26,171 bases of DNA from a virus: positions 1 through 26,171 of the IMG/VR virus record IMGVR_UViG_3300035162_002003; one strand, given 5' to 3'. The translations under genes and the position numbers were made by a program. Positions 1 through 11,400 of the stretch are shown one piece after another; the first letter of the stretch is position 1; the number at the start of each line of letters is the position of its first letter. The notes below the pieces were generated by a model. That model saw only the letters and a list, made by a program, of their open reading frames with translations. It was not told the DNA's origin and ran no database searches.

Positions 1-3000
1 TGCTGGTGTGTTAGTAACTTCGTGACGTATCTCAAGTGGTCTCGATACACCAGCGTTATTTGTATCTTCAATAAACGGTGCAACGTCATTGGACCAAGCT
101 GGGTTACCAAGTTCGTCAACAACCATAACAGCACCTTGGCCGCCGATTGGTAGTCTGTTTAATGTCGATGCTGATGTTGCATAGATCATATCACCTGGAA
201 TATATTGATCAATTGCTGTACCACCTCTTGATACAGGAACTGGATTGAGTAAGTTGCCTGGATCTAAGAAGTATTGACTATCAAGTCCGTCTAGTGTACC
301 TGCATCAAGCACACCTGCTTTTAATTCAACTTCGCCTGAGTTTACATTAAACTGTGCTTTGCTGAATGCCGACACACCTAAGTTGGTAAAGCTTTGGTTA
401 CCTAAAGTATCGTCAGCTCTGTCAATATCAAATTGTCCATCTTTGTAGTAGAAGTTTTGTCCACCACTTGTGTAAAAGTCGCCAGTAATGCTTAACGGTG
501 AGTCAAGTGCTATACGCACTGTACGTACTGCAAAGTCCCAACTACTATCACCTTTTAGGTATGTATTACTATTTGCTGTTCCTACTGCTGCAAGTCTAGA
601 AGTACTAATAACACCTGATACAATGTTTGTTGCATCAACGTTTGCACTACCAGTAAGTGCCCAGTTAACTTCTAAGTTACTTGAAGTATTAACTTCACCA
701 AATACTGTAATATTTTGTGCAACAAAGTCAGCACTTCCGCTGCCTGTTTGCACAAAGTTAATTGGGCTAGCTGTAACACCGTTAATACTAGCTAATGCGT
801 CTGCTCGGAATACGTGTACTGAGAATGTGTTTACACTTGGTGTACCTACATAGTAGTAGCCTTGATCTGCCATTCCAGTTGGAGGGTTAGCACTTACAAA
901 TCTAAATGCTTGTCCGTTTGTAAATCCGTGATCTGGAGCATATATGCGATCTTTACGTGTATCAACATGCTTAATAATAAATGCGTGTGTACCAGTTGAA
1001 CTTGATGTAAATGTTACTTTTTGTGATACGTCAAGATCATATCTATTATACAATTCAACAGTATTTGCGTCAAGTACTTTTACAAAATAACTTTCACCTT
1101 GTAGTAATCCTCCAATAGCTGGATTCGGAGAACTTGCATAGTTAACAACATCGCCATTATCGAAAATATGCGAGTTAATTGTTATGCGTGAATTAGGATA
1201 ATCAACGTTACCACTATTTGAAATTGTGTCTGCATTAAATGCTGTTAGTGTTGTATTTCCTAGTGCAACAGATATTACAGGTGCATTTGAATCTTCTATA
1301 TAATCGTTTAGTGTAGATGTAGCAACAAACTTGCCTGCAATTAAGTTTACAAACACTCTGTTATCAATGCCAATAACATTAATTGCAAAGTCTGTTGTAT
1401 TTTGTCCACCTAAGTCACTTGCATCTGCTGATAGTGCATCTCCAACTGTGTATCCAGAACCGCCAAGTGTTAAGTCAACGTTAGTTACTAAACCGTTTGC
1501 AACTGTGATATCAGCCTTTGCTCCTGTACCAGTGCCTGTTGTACTTGTTAGTGAAACACCTTCATATACTAATGAACCTGTAGTTGGATTATAACCTGCG
1601 CCGTTACTAATATTAGCAATGTCAACTGCTAGTGCAACACCATCTATTGTTGAAACAACTGTACCTTGTGTTTTTGAATTAGCAGCAGTAATTACCGACC
1701 CTGGAGTAAATGTTGCGCCACCTGGAGTATATTTTAAGAATTGACTAGAACTATCTTGTACCATTGTGTACTGGATATCTCTAACTTCTACACTGCCAGT
1801 ATTTGTAACATACGCAGTACTATTTGTTCCATTAATACTCAGTGTGTTAGCACTAATATTAGTACTAAATGTGTCTTCTATGTTAGCAAAGTACACTGTT
1901 GTTGCGCCGCCGTTAGATTCGTCAACTACACCAGTTGCTCCAGTATTCGCTTCAACGATAACGTCGCCCTCAGCAAAGGTAACTGGTTCACTAAGTGTAA
2001 AGAATCTACGCTCATATTTCTCTTGAGCAATATCACCTTGTAATGGTTCTTGTGGCGGAACGTCATTAGTTAGATTAAATCTACCATATTTTTTGTTTGA
2101 TACATATAAACTAAAGTTACGTGTTGCAGGAATAATATCTGCGTTTAGTAACCCTTGTGCGTTCATTTGTGGAACAGCGCCACTAACTGAGTTAGTTGAC
2201 ACACTCTTATCAATAAAGTCACCTAGTCTGTTTGCTAAGAAGCTTCTTGCTGCGTTCTGCGTAATCAAACGTGTATCTGATGCGCCGCCTGGTTCGTTGT
2301 CACCTAGTCCTGGATCAACTGATATTGCTTCAATAACAACATCCGAAACTGCTAGTTTTAGTGCTGAAAGTTCGCCAACTGTAACTGTGTTTTTAAACGT
2401 AATGTTACCAGTTCTGTTTTCTGCAACAATAAAGTCACCAACTTTAAAGTCACCAAGTTCGTTAGTACCTGAAGAGTAAACTCGTCCCGGTAAGTCATTA
2501 AACTGTTCAAATTCGCCTCTTGTAATACCGCCGTTTTGTGGTAGAGCGTTATAGTCTGTACCTGAACCTGCATATTCCCAAGTGTGTGACGAACTGTTAA
2601 CAATACTTGGTCTGTGGAAACGAATATATGTACCAGGAAGATTTCCTGTACTTGTAAATACGCCGCCAACAATAGTCGGATCAATTGTAAATGTTGTTGT
2701 AAACAAGTCTGTTCTTGATCCAAATCCAGTAACTAAAATATTACTGTTAGGTATCGCAGCAGAGTCAGCGTCAAGTATTGATGTTGCGTCAAAGAAGATT
2801 CTTGTTAAAGATCCTAAGTTTTCTGCTTTTTCTACTGATACTGTTAGCTGTCTTGTAGCTGAATTATAAGCATATACAAAAGCTTTGTTTCTGTAAATGC
2901 CAGTTGTTGCTTCAATTGTGTCGCCTGGGTTAAATGCATACGAACCTGGCTGTAGTGTTAGTATTTGGTACTTGTTATGTGTTTGTACATTTCCGTCTGC

Positions 3001-6000
3001 ATCAAGAATAATATCGTCGATGAAGAATTCTTCAGTTTGTGTTTCAAGAGTATGCAATCCAGATGATATACTAATTAAGTCAGCAACAAATCCTCTAGAA
3101 TCATCTTGGTAAAGTCTAATAATATCATTAGTTAGAACTTCTACATAATACAATCCTTGGTCTGCAAGTCCGTTAACTTCTACATTTCCTGCTCTGCGGT
3201 AAGTTACAGCATCGCCAGTAACAAATCCGTGTCCGGAAATAGTAATAGTATTTGCATCTAAGTCTAGTGCGCCTTCTGCGTATATCGGATAGTTTGTTCC
3301 AGAAAAAGTAAGTTCAGTAATTGTTACATTGTCTAGTACTACAGGCAGTGTATCTATATCAATTTCTAAAGTACCTGCTACATTATCGTAAGTAGCAGCA
3401 ACAACAGCTACTGGGGCATTTGCTTGATTAATATCAACAGTGCCTCCTGATGTATAAGTTCCTAGATTCTTACCAGGGCCTACTTGTATAGTAAATGTAT
3501 CAGCTGTTACTGTGTTAACTACATATGAAGCTGCGTCACCGTATAGTGTACCAATTTCGCCTGCATTAAATTGTACTGTAGACGGAACTGTTTTAAAATT
3601 ATTTGTAATATCATTAGCTAAGTTGTTAAACTCATCATCGTCATACAAGCGTATAACAAATTGGTTAATTGGTGTACGCTTTGTACCAACTGTAGTAAGT
3701 TTTTGTTGTGACGCTTGTGCACCGGCTTCAGCAATTACGCCTCTATCAAATACAAATGTATTTGCAGAATAGCCTGACGAGCGTAGAGCATATAGTCCAA
3801 AGTTAGTTGCAGAGTTAGTAACAGAAAGGTAAGCACCTGACTGACACCAGCAACCGTTGCCTAAGAAAATTTGGAAACAACTAACAATCTGTGCATAAGC
3901 ATCGTTAGTCAGGCGCCAGCCAATACCGCCAAATGATAGCATTGTAAATGCGTTCGCAACCATTGACTTACCTTGCTCAGGTGTTTCACCAAATACTGGA
4001 TTCTCTGCTTCAATTGCAAAGCGTGGAGCATTTGGTGTAATAACTTTAGATCCATCAACTAAACAACCATTTAGTCCTAAGAACGAAATAATAGACACGT
4101 TCTGTACATAAGGAGACTGTGTAATTAGTGGACGATCACGTAGTCCAAAATAACCTGTACGATCTACTCCTGTATCAAATGGGTCATCAAATGCAGCACA
4201 ATAATTACCTGTAAAGCTAGGAACATTATATGCATCAAGACCATCTTTAAATGTAATACCTAACAAGTAACAACCGTTACGTACACGGAAAATATCTTGG
4301 TTAGCGTTTAACGGACGAACAATACAAGTACGTAAGTTATCACCAACAATAGACACATAATCCGGAATAATAACTGGGTTGTCTTCTTTATATTCGCCAG
4401 TTGAAACCATAATAGTTGTATATGCAATATTAAATGCAGGATCAACTTTTGTAGGTCTATTTGCTGACGCAGCACCATTTTCAATAATATCAACAATGAT
4501 ATTAAATTCTGATTCTACAATTCCGCGTGTTGTTCCGTCAACTACTTTAGATACGTCAACAGTCTGACCTGTTATATTTTGATATAAACGAGTGTTTACT
4601 ATATTTTTTAGTATATTATCAACGAGCTTTGCAAAATATTGGTTAGCAAGTATTGTTTGGAATTCTTGTCCTTGGATAACACTTGTTGTTCCAATAAAGT
4701 ATGCATCACCTGCTTCGAGTGCTCTAGAGTTACCACCAAAAATTAAGTCATATGTAATAGCATCAATAAATAATCCTACATCTCTACGACAGAACTCTAC
4801 ATCATAATTAAAGTTTGTAAAGTTAGTGTTAATATAACTTACTACTTCAGCTTGAATAAATGCTTTGTTAAGTGCAACTAAGTCTGCTGCATTTGTAACA
4901 TTTACATCTGTAGTTGGAATTATAGTATTTCTAGATATCGAAATACCTGCTGCGGCACTAACACCATCTGTAATAATATCTTCAATCACTACTCCGAGCT
5001 CTGCAATTTTAGTAACTGCTGCTTGGCTTCCTGGATTTAGAGTGTCAGTAGTTTGAGTAGAACCAATCTGCCAACTAGTTACATCATAGTTCTCAACTAC
5101 TTGTTGAGCTAGTTTAACAGCATGCATAATTCCGTCAACAGTTTGAACTAATTGGCGCTGTAATGCAAATGCACTACTTTGTTTAAAGTATGCAATTGCT
5201 GATGTTACAGAATTTGAATTGCCGCCCCATGTTAAGTCAAAGTTTAATGCATCAAGAATGTATCCGGTATCACGTCTACATAAGTTTTGATTGTATCCTG
5301 AAGAGAAGTTAACCCAGCTTGCATCAACATATGCAACAGTTTCATCTTGAATAAATGTTTTGTTGGAAGTAATTAATGCGCCAGCATCTAGTATATCTTG
5401 GTCAGTTGTGATAGCACCGTTTGCTGTAACATTTACAACACTGCTTAGTCCGTCATCAACAATATCGATAATGATATCAAGCAATCCACCTAATGTATTA
5501 GCACTAGTTGTATCACTTGGGTTTAACCCGTCAAAAGTTTGACTTAATACTGAGTATGTTGGATCAACAGTTACGTTACGAACTACTTCAGTAATAAGAA
5601 GCTTTAAGTGATTTAAGCCTGCTAATGTCTCTGCTCTCTGTCCACTTACAACTAACGCTGCTGCTTGTTTATAATATGCAACACCTGCTGCAATAGTGTT
5701 AGTATTACCGCCATGTGTTAAGTCATACTCAACAGCATCTAATATTAATGCAACGTCACGCTTACACGAAGCTTGATCGTAACTAAATCCTGGATACTGA
5801 TCAGTAGTAAATGCAACTACTTCTTCTTGAATAAATGCAGTGTTAGATTGTAATAAAGCTTCAGCGTTTAATGCCGGAACATTTGTTGTTTTAATAAAAC
5901 TATTAGTTACGCCTAGGCCGTTCTTAAGTATAGTAACAACTGTGTTAGCGCGACTATAAACCGTATTTGCTACTCCATTAGTACTTGGATTAGCGCCATC

Positions 6001-8409
6001 GAGTGTTTGTGTAGTTACTGTTTGATAAGGATTAGCAATCGTTGACTGCATTACTACTTTGGTTAATAAGTCCCTAGTATATTCTAATGCGTCAATAGTA
6101 GGCTGAAGTTGTACTCTTAGAACTTCAACAGCATCGCCACTAATTTCGCCAGTACCTGCACTGACATTGTTGTAGTAACTAATACCTGCAAAAATACTTT
6201 CTGCATCACCGCCGTGTTCAACGTCAAACTTAACTGCATCGACAATTAAGCCAACGTCTCTAGAACACGCAACTGGATCGTAACTAAAGTTTCCAAATGT
6301 CTCTTTAATAAATGCAACAGTTTCTGCTTCAATAAATGCTTTGTTTGCAGCAAGTATTGCATTTGCATTAACAACATCTGTCACTGTACTCGGCACTGCG
6401 TTATTAGGATCAATATCTAGTCCAATTGATGCACTATCACCATCTGTAATAATATCAGCAATTAATGTGTTTAATCCAGTAATAATTGTTTGTGAGTTTG
6501 CATCGCCTGCATTACCAGTATCTGTAACTTGTGTAAATGTTGATTGATAGCTAGTTGCAGGCGCTTGGTTAACTACTGCTAATATTGCTAAGTCTAATGC
6601 ATAATCAATACCTGCTAGTGTTTGACCTAGTTGCTCATTAATAGCTGTACTTGCAACCCATCGGTAGTATGATAGTGCTGATTGAATACTTTCATTGTTG
6701 CCGCCGTGTGTTAAATCATAGCGCACTGCGTCAAGAATCAATCCAACATCTCTACGACATTTGTTTTGATCGTAGCTAAAACTTGGATAAGTTGCTGTTA
6801 AGTAACCAATTACTTCTTCTTTAATAAAGTCGTAGTTACTTTCAATTAATGTACTTGAATTTAAGATAGCAGCATTAGTTGTAATAACACCGTTAGCAGT
6901 ACCAATGCCAGAATTAAGTAAGCTGTAAATAATATCAAATCTAGCTTGAACTGCGTTTGCTTCTGATTGTGTACCTGCTGTTAGTGCAGTATTTTGAAGT
7001 ATAGATGTTTGGTATGTGTACTTTGCTGTTTCGCCTAACACAACTTTCTTAGAAAGTGTTCTAGCATAATCAATACCAGCAAGTGTTTCTGTCTTTTGTG
7101 AATCTCGAACTTCTGATGCAGTTGCATTTAGATACGTTAGGCCTGCGTAATGCGATTCTGCATTACCGCCATAAAGTACATCAAAGTTTGCAGCTTCAAC
7201 AAGTAATCCTGTATCTCTAGAACACTTAGCTTCGTTAAAAGCAAAGCCGCTATACTTTTGATTTAGGAAAGCTATAACTTCATCTTGAATAAAAGTTTTG
7301 TTGTTATCAATTAGTATTTCGGCATTTAAATAACCAGTGTCTGTTGTTTTAACTTCGTTAGGTATTGTTCCAACGCCTTCAACATAGAAATCAACTACTA
7401 CTTGGCCTAAATTATTTACTAATACAGCTTCACTAGCTGTTGCTGTTTTTGTACCGTCAAATTGCTGTATTGCTCCAACTTGTGTTGTTTCAGTAACTAC
7501 TGTGTTTGTTACAACATCTTTAACAATAGATTGTATTCTTTTTAGACCATATTCAGTTGCAACATCTTGAGCTTGTTTAACTAATGCTGAACTTTCTAAA
7601 GAATAAAATGCACCAGCAACACTAGATGCAGAATCGCCACCAAGGCGTAAATCGTTTTCAATTGCATCAACAATTAAGCCAACATCGCGTTCGCATTTTA
7701 CAGCATCATATGTAACATTAAATGCATCTGTACTAAACTGTACAACTTCATTTTGTAAGAAAGCACGATTTGTTTCTATTAAATCTTTAGCATCACGAGC
7801 TGATTGCCCAGGTTCAACAATTGGAGTAAAGATTCCATCAGACGCAATTTGTGCAGCACGTTTAATTGTTTTAACTGAACCTGTTCGACCGTCATTTAAA
7901 TCGTCACCGTATTCAGCACTAACATAAATTCTGTTACCACCAAGTGAACCTGGGTCACTCCATTTTGTTTCTCCAAATCCTAAGTTTTGTAGAATTTGTC
8001 CTTTTTTAGCATCAGTAGCAGGTAATACAATATCGTAACTATCGCTTAATTCTGCTGGTGATTTAATATTAATTGAGTTATCGCCAAATGTACCTAACTC
8101 TTTAAGTTTAATCGCTCCTTGATTATCTATTTCTAGATCATCTGAAATGCTTACTTGCGAACCGTCAACACGTAATTTTTCTACGCCGTCGATTTCCATA
8201 GTAACAACGCCGTTACCTTCGTCGTTAACTACAACTCTAGTATCGCCTTTAAATATTTCTTTACTTACATCTTGAATTGTGCCGTCTGATTTTTTAATAA
8301 ACATCTTGCCGTCAGCTGTGTTTATTGCAATTTCACCCAAATCAATTTGATCTGTTAGTGGTTCTTGTCCTGCGACATTATTTCTTTTATGTAGTATTTT
8401 GTTTGACAT
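1..8409 (-). CDS. giant repeat-containing tail fibre/virion structural protein, C-terminus cut by window edge
   Basis: The minus-strand frame starts at ATG 8409 and stays open to base 1 (2803 codons, no stop seen), so the C-terminus lies outside the window. An AGGAA ribosome site sits about 10 bases upstream, with a late-promoter box before it. Residues 1-50 (LGEIAINTADGKMF) look like the usual start of phage tail fibres. Residues ~157-184 carry YVSAEYGDD and VKTIKRAA, the opening of a pectin-lyase-like beta-helix. Seven degenerate ~160-residue repeats follow (~205-1285). The beta-helix then resumes (NPVIIPDYVSIVGDNLRT, ~1320) and leads to a Cys/Gly-rich patch (GNGCWCQSGAY). The C-terminal half has three HGF-x-x-G-D-x-V-x-Y ... 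G-x-x-YYV repeats (near 3240-3120, 1190-1030 and 945-820) and a fibre-type SRGGTAIDQY stretch near the left edge. It is the last of the fibre genes. Role as an adsorption appendage is inferred from domains; the exact position on the virion is unknown. Confidence 0.9.
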   Translation of the reverse strand, partial: MSNKILHKRNNVAGQEPLTDQIDLGEIAINTADGKMFIKKSDGTIQDVSKEIFKGDTRVVVNDEGNGVVTMEIDGVEKLRVDGSQVSISDDLEIDNQGAIKLKELGTFGDNSINIKSPAELSDSYDIVLPATDAKKGQILQNLGFGETKWSDPGSLGGNRIYVSAEYGDDLNDGRTGSVKTIKRAAQIASDGIFTPIVEPGQSARDAKDLIETNRAFLQNEVVQFSTDAFNVTYDAVKCERDVGLIVDAIENDLRLGGDSASSVAGAFYSLESSALVKQAQDVATEYGLKRIQSIVKDVVTNTVVTETTQVGAIQQFDGTKTATASEAVLVNNLGQVVVDFYVEGVGTIPNEVKTTDTGYLNAEILIDNNKTFIQDEVIAFLNQKYSGFAFNEAKCSRDTGLLVEAANFDVLYGGNAESHYAGLTYLNATASEVRDSQKTETLAGIDYARTLSKKVVLGETAKYTYQTSILQNTALTAGTQSEANAVQARFDIIYSLLNSGIGTANGVITTNAAILNSSTLIESNYDFIKEEVIGYLTATYPSFSYDQNKCRRDVGLILDAVRYDLTHGGNNESIQSALSYYRWVASTAINEQLGQTLAGIDYALDLAILAVVNQAPATSYQSTFTQVTDTGNAGDANSQTIITGLNTLIADIITDGDSASIGLDIDPNNAVPSTVTDVVNANAILAANKAFIEAETVAFIKETFGNFSYDPVACSRDVGLIVDAVKFDVEHGGDAESIFAGISYYNNVSAGTGEISGDAVEVLRVQLQPTIDALEYTRDLLTKVVMQSTIANPYQTVTTQTLDGANPSTNGVANTVYSRANTVVTILKNGLGVTNSFIKTTNVPALNAEALLQSNTAFIQEEVVAFTTDQYPGFSYDQASCKRDVALILDAVEYDLTHGGNTNTIAAGVAYYKQAAALVVSGQRAETLAGLNHLKLLITEVVRNVTVDPTYSVLSQTFDGLNPSDTTSANTLGGLLDIIIDIVDDGLSSVVNVTANGAITTDQDILDAGALITSNKTFIQDETVAYVDASWVNFSSGYNQNLCRRDTGYILDALNFDLTWGGNSNSVTSAIAYFKQSSAFALQRQLVQTVDGIMHAVKLAQQVVENYDVTSWQIGSTQTTDTLNPGSQAAVTKIAELGVVIEDIITDGVSAAAGISISRNTIIPTTDVNVTNAADLVALNKAFIQAEVVSYINTNFTNFNYDVEFCRRDVGLFIDAITYDLIFGGNSRALEAGDAYFIGTTSVIQGQEFQTILANQYFAKLVDNILKNIVNTRLYQNITGQTVDVSKVVDGTTRGIVESEFNIIVDIIENGAASANRPTKVDPAFNIAYTTIMVSTGEYKEDNPVIIPDYVSIVGDNLRTCIVRPLNANQDIFRVRNGCYLLGITFKDGLDAYNVPSFTGNYCAAFDDPFDTGVDRTGYFGLRDRPLITQSPYVQNVSIISFLGLNGCLVDGSKVITPNAPRFAIEAENPVFGETPEQGKSMVANAFTMLSFGGIGWRLTNDAYAQIVSCFQIFLGNGCWCQSGAYLSVTNSATNFGLYALRSSGYSANTFVFDRGVIAEAGAQASQQKLTTVGTKRTPINQFVIRLYDDDEFNNLANDITNNFKTVPSTVQFNAGEIGTLYGDAASYVVNTVTADTFTIQVGPGKNLGTYTSGGTVDINQANAPVAVVAATYDNVAGTLEIDIDTLPVVLDNVTITELTFSGTNYPIYAEGALDLDANTITISGHGFVTGDAVTYRRAGNVEVNGLADQGLYYVEVLTNDIIRLYQDDSRGFVADLISISSGLHTLETQTEEFFIDDIILDADGNVQTHNKYQILTLQPGSYAFNPGDTIEATTGIYRNKAFVYAYNSATRQLTVSVEKAENLGSLTRIFFDATSILDADSAAIPNSNILVTGFGSRTDLFTTTFTIDPTIVGGVFTSTGNLPGTYIRFHRPSIVNSSSHTWEYAGSGTDYNALPQNGGITRGEFEQFNDLPGRVYSSGTNELGDFKVGDFIVAENRTGNITFKNTVTVGELSALKLAVSDVVIEAISVDPGLGDNEPGGASDTRLITQNAARSFLANRLGDFIDKSVSTNSVSGAVPQMNAQGLLNADIIPATRNFSLYVSNKKYGRFNLTNDVPPQEPLQGDIAQEKYERRFFTLSEPVTFAEGDVIVEANTGATGVVDESNGGATTVYFANIEDTFSTNISANTLSINGTNSTAYVTNTGSVEVRDIQYTMVQDSSSQFLKYTPGGATFTPGSVITAANSKTQGTVVSTIDGVALAVDIANISNGAGYNPTTGSLVYEGVSLTSTTGTGTGAKADITVANGLVTNVDLTLGGSGYTVGDALSADASDLGGQNTTDFAINVIGIDNRVFVNLIAGKFVATSTLNDYIEDSNAPVISVALGNTTLTAFNADTISNSGNVDYPNSRITINSHIFDNGDVVNYASSPNPAIGGLLQGESYFVKVLDANTVELYNRYDLDVSQKVTFTSSSTGTHAFIIKHVDTRKDRIYAPDHGFTNGQAFRFVSANPPTGMADQGYYYVGTPSVNTFSVHVFRADALASINGVTASPINFVQTGSGSADFVAQNITVFGEVNTSSNLEVNWALTGSANVDATNIVSGVISTSRLAAVGTANSNTYLKGDSSWDFAVRTVRIALDSPLSITGDFYTSGGQNFYYKDGQFDIDRADDTLGNQSFTNLGVSAFSKAQFNVNSGEVELKAGVLDAGTLDGLDSQYFLDPGNLLNPVPVSRGGTAIDQYIPGDMIYATSASTLNRLPIGGQGAVMVVDELGNPAWSNDVAPFIEDTNNAGVSRPLEIRHEVTNTPA
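4560..7790 (-). repeat. seven tandem degenerate ~160-residue protein repeats
   Basis: Inside the giant fibre gene a unit recurs seven times with the core C-x-R-D-(V/T)-G-(L/Y)-(I/L)-(V/L)-(D/E)-A, then D-(L/V)-x-x-GG-(N/D), A-G-x-x-Y. Core cysteines lie near 7699, 7226, 6758, 6266, 5767, 5280 and 4790, so the period is about 470-500 bases. Most units also share FSYDQ before the core, ETLAGIDYA after it, and FI(K/Q)(E/D)E near the end. The copies are strongly diverged in DNA, so the array is old and not a recent slippage product. Confidence 0.85.
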
Positions 8410-8447
8410 TAGGTATGTTTCCTAGTTACGATATGCTCTTGTACATG

Positions 8448-8455
8448 TATTTATT
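8448..8455 (-). promoter_or_regulatory. late-promoter-like box AATAAATA
   Basis: The minus strand reads AATAAATA 38 bases upstream of the giant fibre start at 8409. It fits the T4 late -10 box (TATAAATA) and the NATAAATA form described for T4-like cyanophages. It lies in the 69-base gap after the preceding fibre gene, so the giant gene may have its own late transcript. Confidence 0.6.
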
Positions 8456-8469
8456 TCTTTGAGGAGGTA

Positions 8470-8487
8470 ACGTATTTTTTAATACGT
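8470..8487 (-). other. small AT-rich hairpin at the stop of the upstream fibre gene
   Basis: ACGTATT and AATACGT form a perfect 7-bp stem with a 4-base loop that includes the TAA stop at 8479-8481. There is no following T-run on the minus strand, so it is a poor terminator; it may only protect an mRNA end or be chance. Confidence 0.3.
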
Positions 8488-11400
8488 GCCGCCATCGATT
8501 GTGAAATTATTAATATAACTTAAATCAATTCCCGATCCTTCAACATCTTGTCCAACGTATATATCTCGGCCGGTTGCTATTCCGCCTGCTACTACTAATG
8601 CTCCAGTAGTAGTACTTTCTGATTCAGTAGTTGTTTCAATTTTAGTAATACCAGCTATGTTTAGATTTTCTTTAATTCCAACACCGCCATCAACAACAAC
8701 TGCGCCAGTTGTACTAGTAGTCGAAGTTGTGGTATCTTCTACTCTTGCAATGCCGCCAACGTATAAGTCAGCACCAATACCAACGCCGCCTTCAACAACA
8801 ACTGCACCTGTACTAGTATTTGTTGAATTAGTAGTACTAGTAGCGTTTATAATCCCGTCTGCAAATATGTTTTCAGCGACGCCAATACCGCCTCTAAATA
8901 TAACACCACCTGTAAGTGAGCTTGTACTTCCGTCAGTTGATTTAAAGTCTGTTTGTCCTGTCGGTGCACCAAAATCTATACTTGTTGCACTTTGAAATGC
9001 AGTTAAGAATTGTATATTCTCATTAAGTAAATTAAAGCTTTGTGCTAACGTTTTAATGTCGCCGCCTTCAACGTTTAAGTCGCCGGCTATGTGTAAATTT
9101 TCACCTATGCCTACGCCGCCGCCAATTACAATTGCGCCTGATGTAGCATTTAATGAAGGGGTATTTGCATTAAAAGTAGTAGTTCCAGCAGCATTACCAA
9201 AGCTAATTGCAGTTGCTTGACCAAATGCATTAACTGTTGTTGCTGTAGTGTTAAACACATTTTGCGTAGATTGACTGCCGTATATATCACCTTGAATAAA
9301 CAGTTCGCCTTCGACAGTCATATTTGTCATTGACACAACTCGGCCACTACCTGCTGCGTCTAATTGCAACGGTGCGTTAGTATCTAGCGTAGTAATGCGT
9401 GTACCAAATATGCCCATTTGATCGAAATATACGTTCTTTAAGAAATATGAATCTTCTGCAACTGTTAAAAAGTCTGTAAATACTTCTGGAATATTTAAGT
9501 TAGCAGTTACATTTAAAACGCCATCAATAGTAGTATTACTATTAATAATAGTAGGAACGTTTACTGTTAATTCAGTATCATCAAACTGTAAGTTATCACT
9601 TGTTTGTATTTCATTTTGGAAATCAATATAAGCAATTCTATTAACTAGTTCACCTGTAACAAATGCTCTTGGAGTTGTTACCCAATCGCTTGCATTTAAT
9701 ACGCCAGTAACATTTGTGTTAGCTTCTAGATTAATTTCGCCAGTGCCGTTAACCATTATATCTAAATCTGAATTAGATGTAGTAGTTTTAATAGCGTTGC
9801 CTTCTAAACGTAAATTATTATCAATTAATATGCCGCCTAAGAAACCTTGATTGTTTAATCTTGCTACTTCAATTCCGCCTGCAACAAAGTATAATGTGTT
9901 TTCATTTGATCCTGGTGATGTTTCTGGAAGAATGTATGTGTTACCATCTACATCTCTAACGCCACCTAGTGAACTCCAAGCAATACCGTTGTAGCCTTCA
10001 TATTGATTAGTATCAGTATTAAAGCGAACTTGTCCTAGTTCACCAACTGGGCGAACCGCGCTAGTACCTACCGGAAGTATTAATGCACTTTGTGCTTCGA
10101 TTCTAACTTGGCCGGTGCCAGCAGTAACCAATTCTAAATCACTGTTTGTATTAGTAGTACCAATCTTATTTTGTACTATATGAATATCTTCGCCGACCAT
10201 TCTATCAACAAAGATAGTGTTATATGGTGTAGTAGTGTGTCCAATATCGTATGCAGTAGGTGCATCTGGAACAATGTCTCCAACGAAACTATCCGCTTGT
10301 ATACTTGTAACATTTAGTGTAGCGTTTGGCGCACTAATAGTACCGCCGGGTAAAATAATATCGCCATTAATATTAACATCTGTATTAAAGAAAAATTCAC
10401 CAGTGCCCCCTGGAGTAATTTCAAATCTATAATCTCCATCAGCATCTGTCATTTTCATTACATCATTTTCAAATGTAAAGTTATTATTAGTAAAGCGAGT
10501 TGTGTTAACTATTAAGTCATCGAAGTTCCATTGTCCTACTAACGATCCGCCTGCATAAATGTCAAACCTATCGTCGTTAGATCCTGGAGAAACTTCTGGA
10601 GTAATATACGTATCTCCATCAATATCTTTAACTCCGCCTAGTGAACTCCATGCTGTACCTTGATATCCTTCAAATGATAAAATTTGACTATTAAAACGTA
10701 TAGCACCAGTAACTGGATCAGAGCCGCGTTCAGGAGTATTACCAACTGGAATTTTCATATAAGTTGTGCCGCCAACAAATACTCTACCTGCTCCTGCTGG
10801 TTCGAATTCTAAATCTTGGTTAGTATTACTAACTGATATTTTATTATTTTCAATTCTAATATCATCAACTTGTACAGCACTAACATATGCTGTGCCCCAA
10901 ACTGCGTCAGGTGCTCCTAAATCCCACACATTTGTAAATTGTGGTGCTGGTTGTATATTACTTTCAACATATGCTTTAATTTGTACAGTATGCGGACTTA
11001 GATCACCTGGATTAAGTGGGTCACCGCCAATAATACTATTACTGTCAACTTGGAAGGATGCACCTTCAATTCTAATATCACCTGGCTGTAGTATGTAGTT
11101 AGTACTATTATCAAATCCTGAACGAATTAATACGCCGCCTGTATCTGCAAAGAAACTTAAATCTTCAGCAGCATCGATATCTAGTATAGTATCGCCTGCA
11201 ATACTTGTTCCGATAACAGTTAGTTTACCGTTAACGGATTCTGCTGTTATTTCTGTTGCTGTAATAGTACTCTTATTACCAACTCCGTCATCAAATTCTA
11301 AGCCCCCTGCTAGTGCGCCAAAGTTTAAACCAGAACCATCGATTGTTACTTCGCCGGTTTCTTGGGATACAAAGAATAGATCACCTACACGGAAATCACC

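Noticed and set aside
488-7000. Many plus-strand open frames of 60-128 codons across the giant fibre gene
   Set aside because: They are Ser/Thr/Pro/Val-rich antisense images of one continuous minus-strand frame with recognisable repeats and fibre motifs.
8470-8487. Hairpin at the end of the 1512-residue gene as an intrinsic terminator
   Set aside because: The 7-bp AT-rich stem has no T-run after it on the minus strand.
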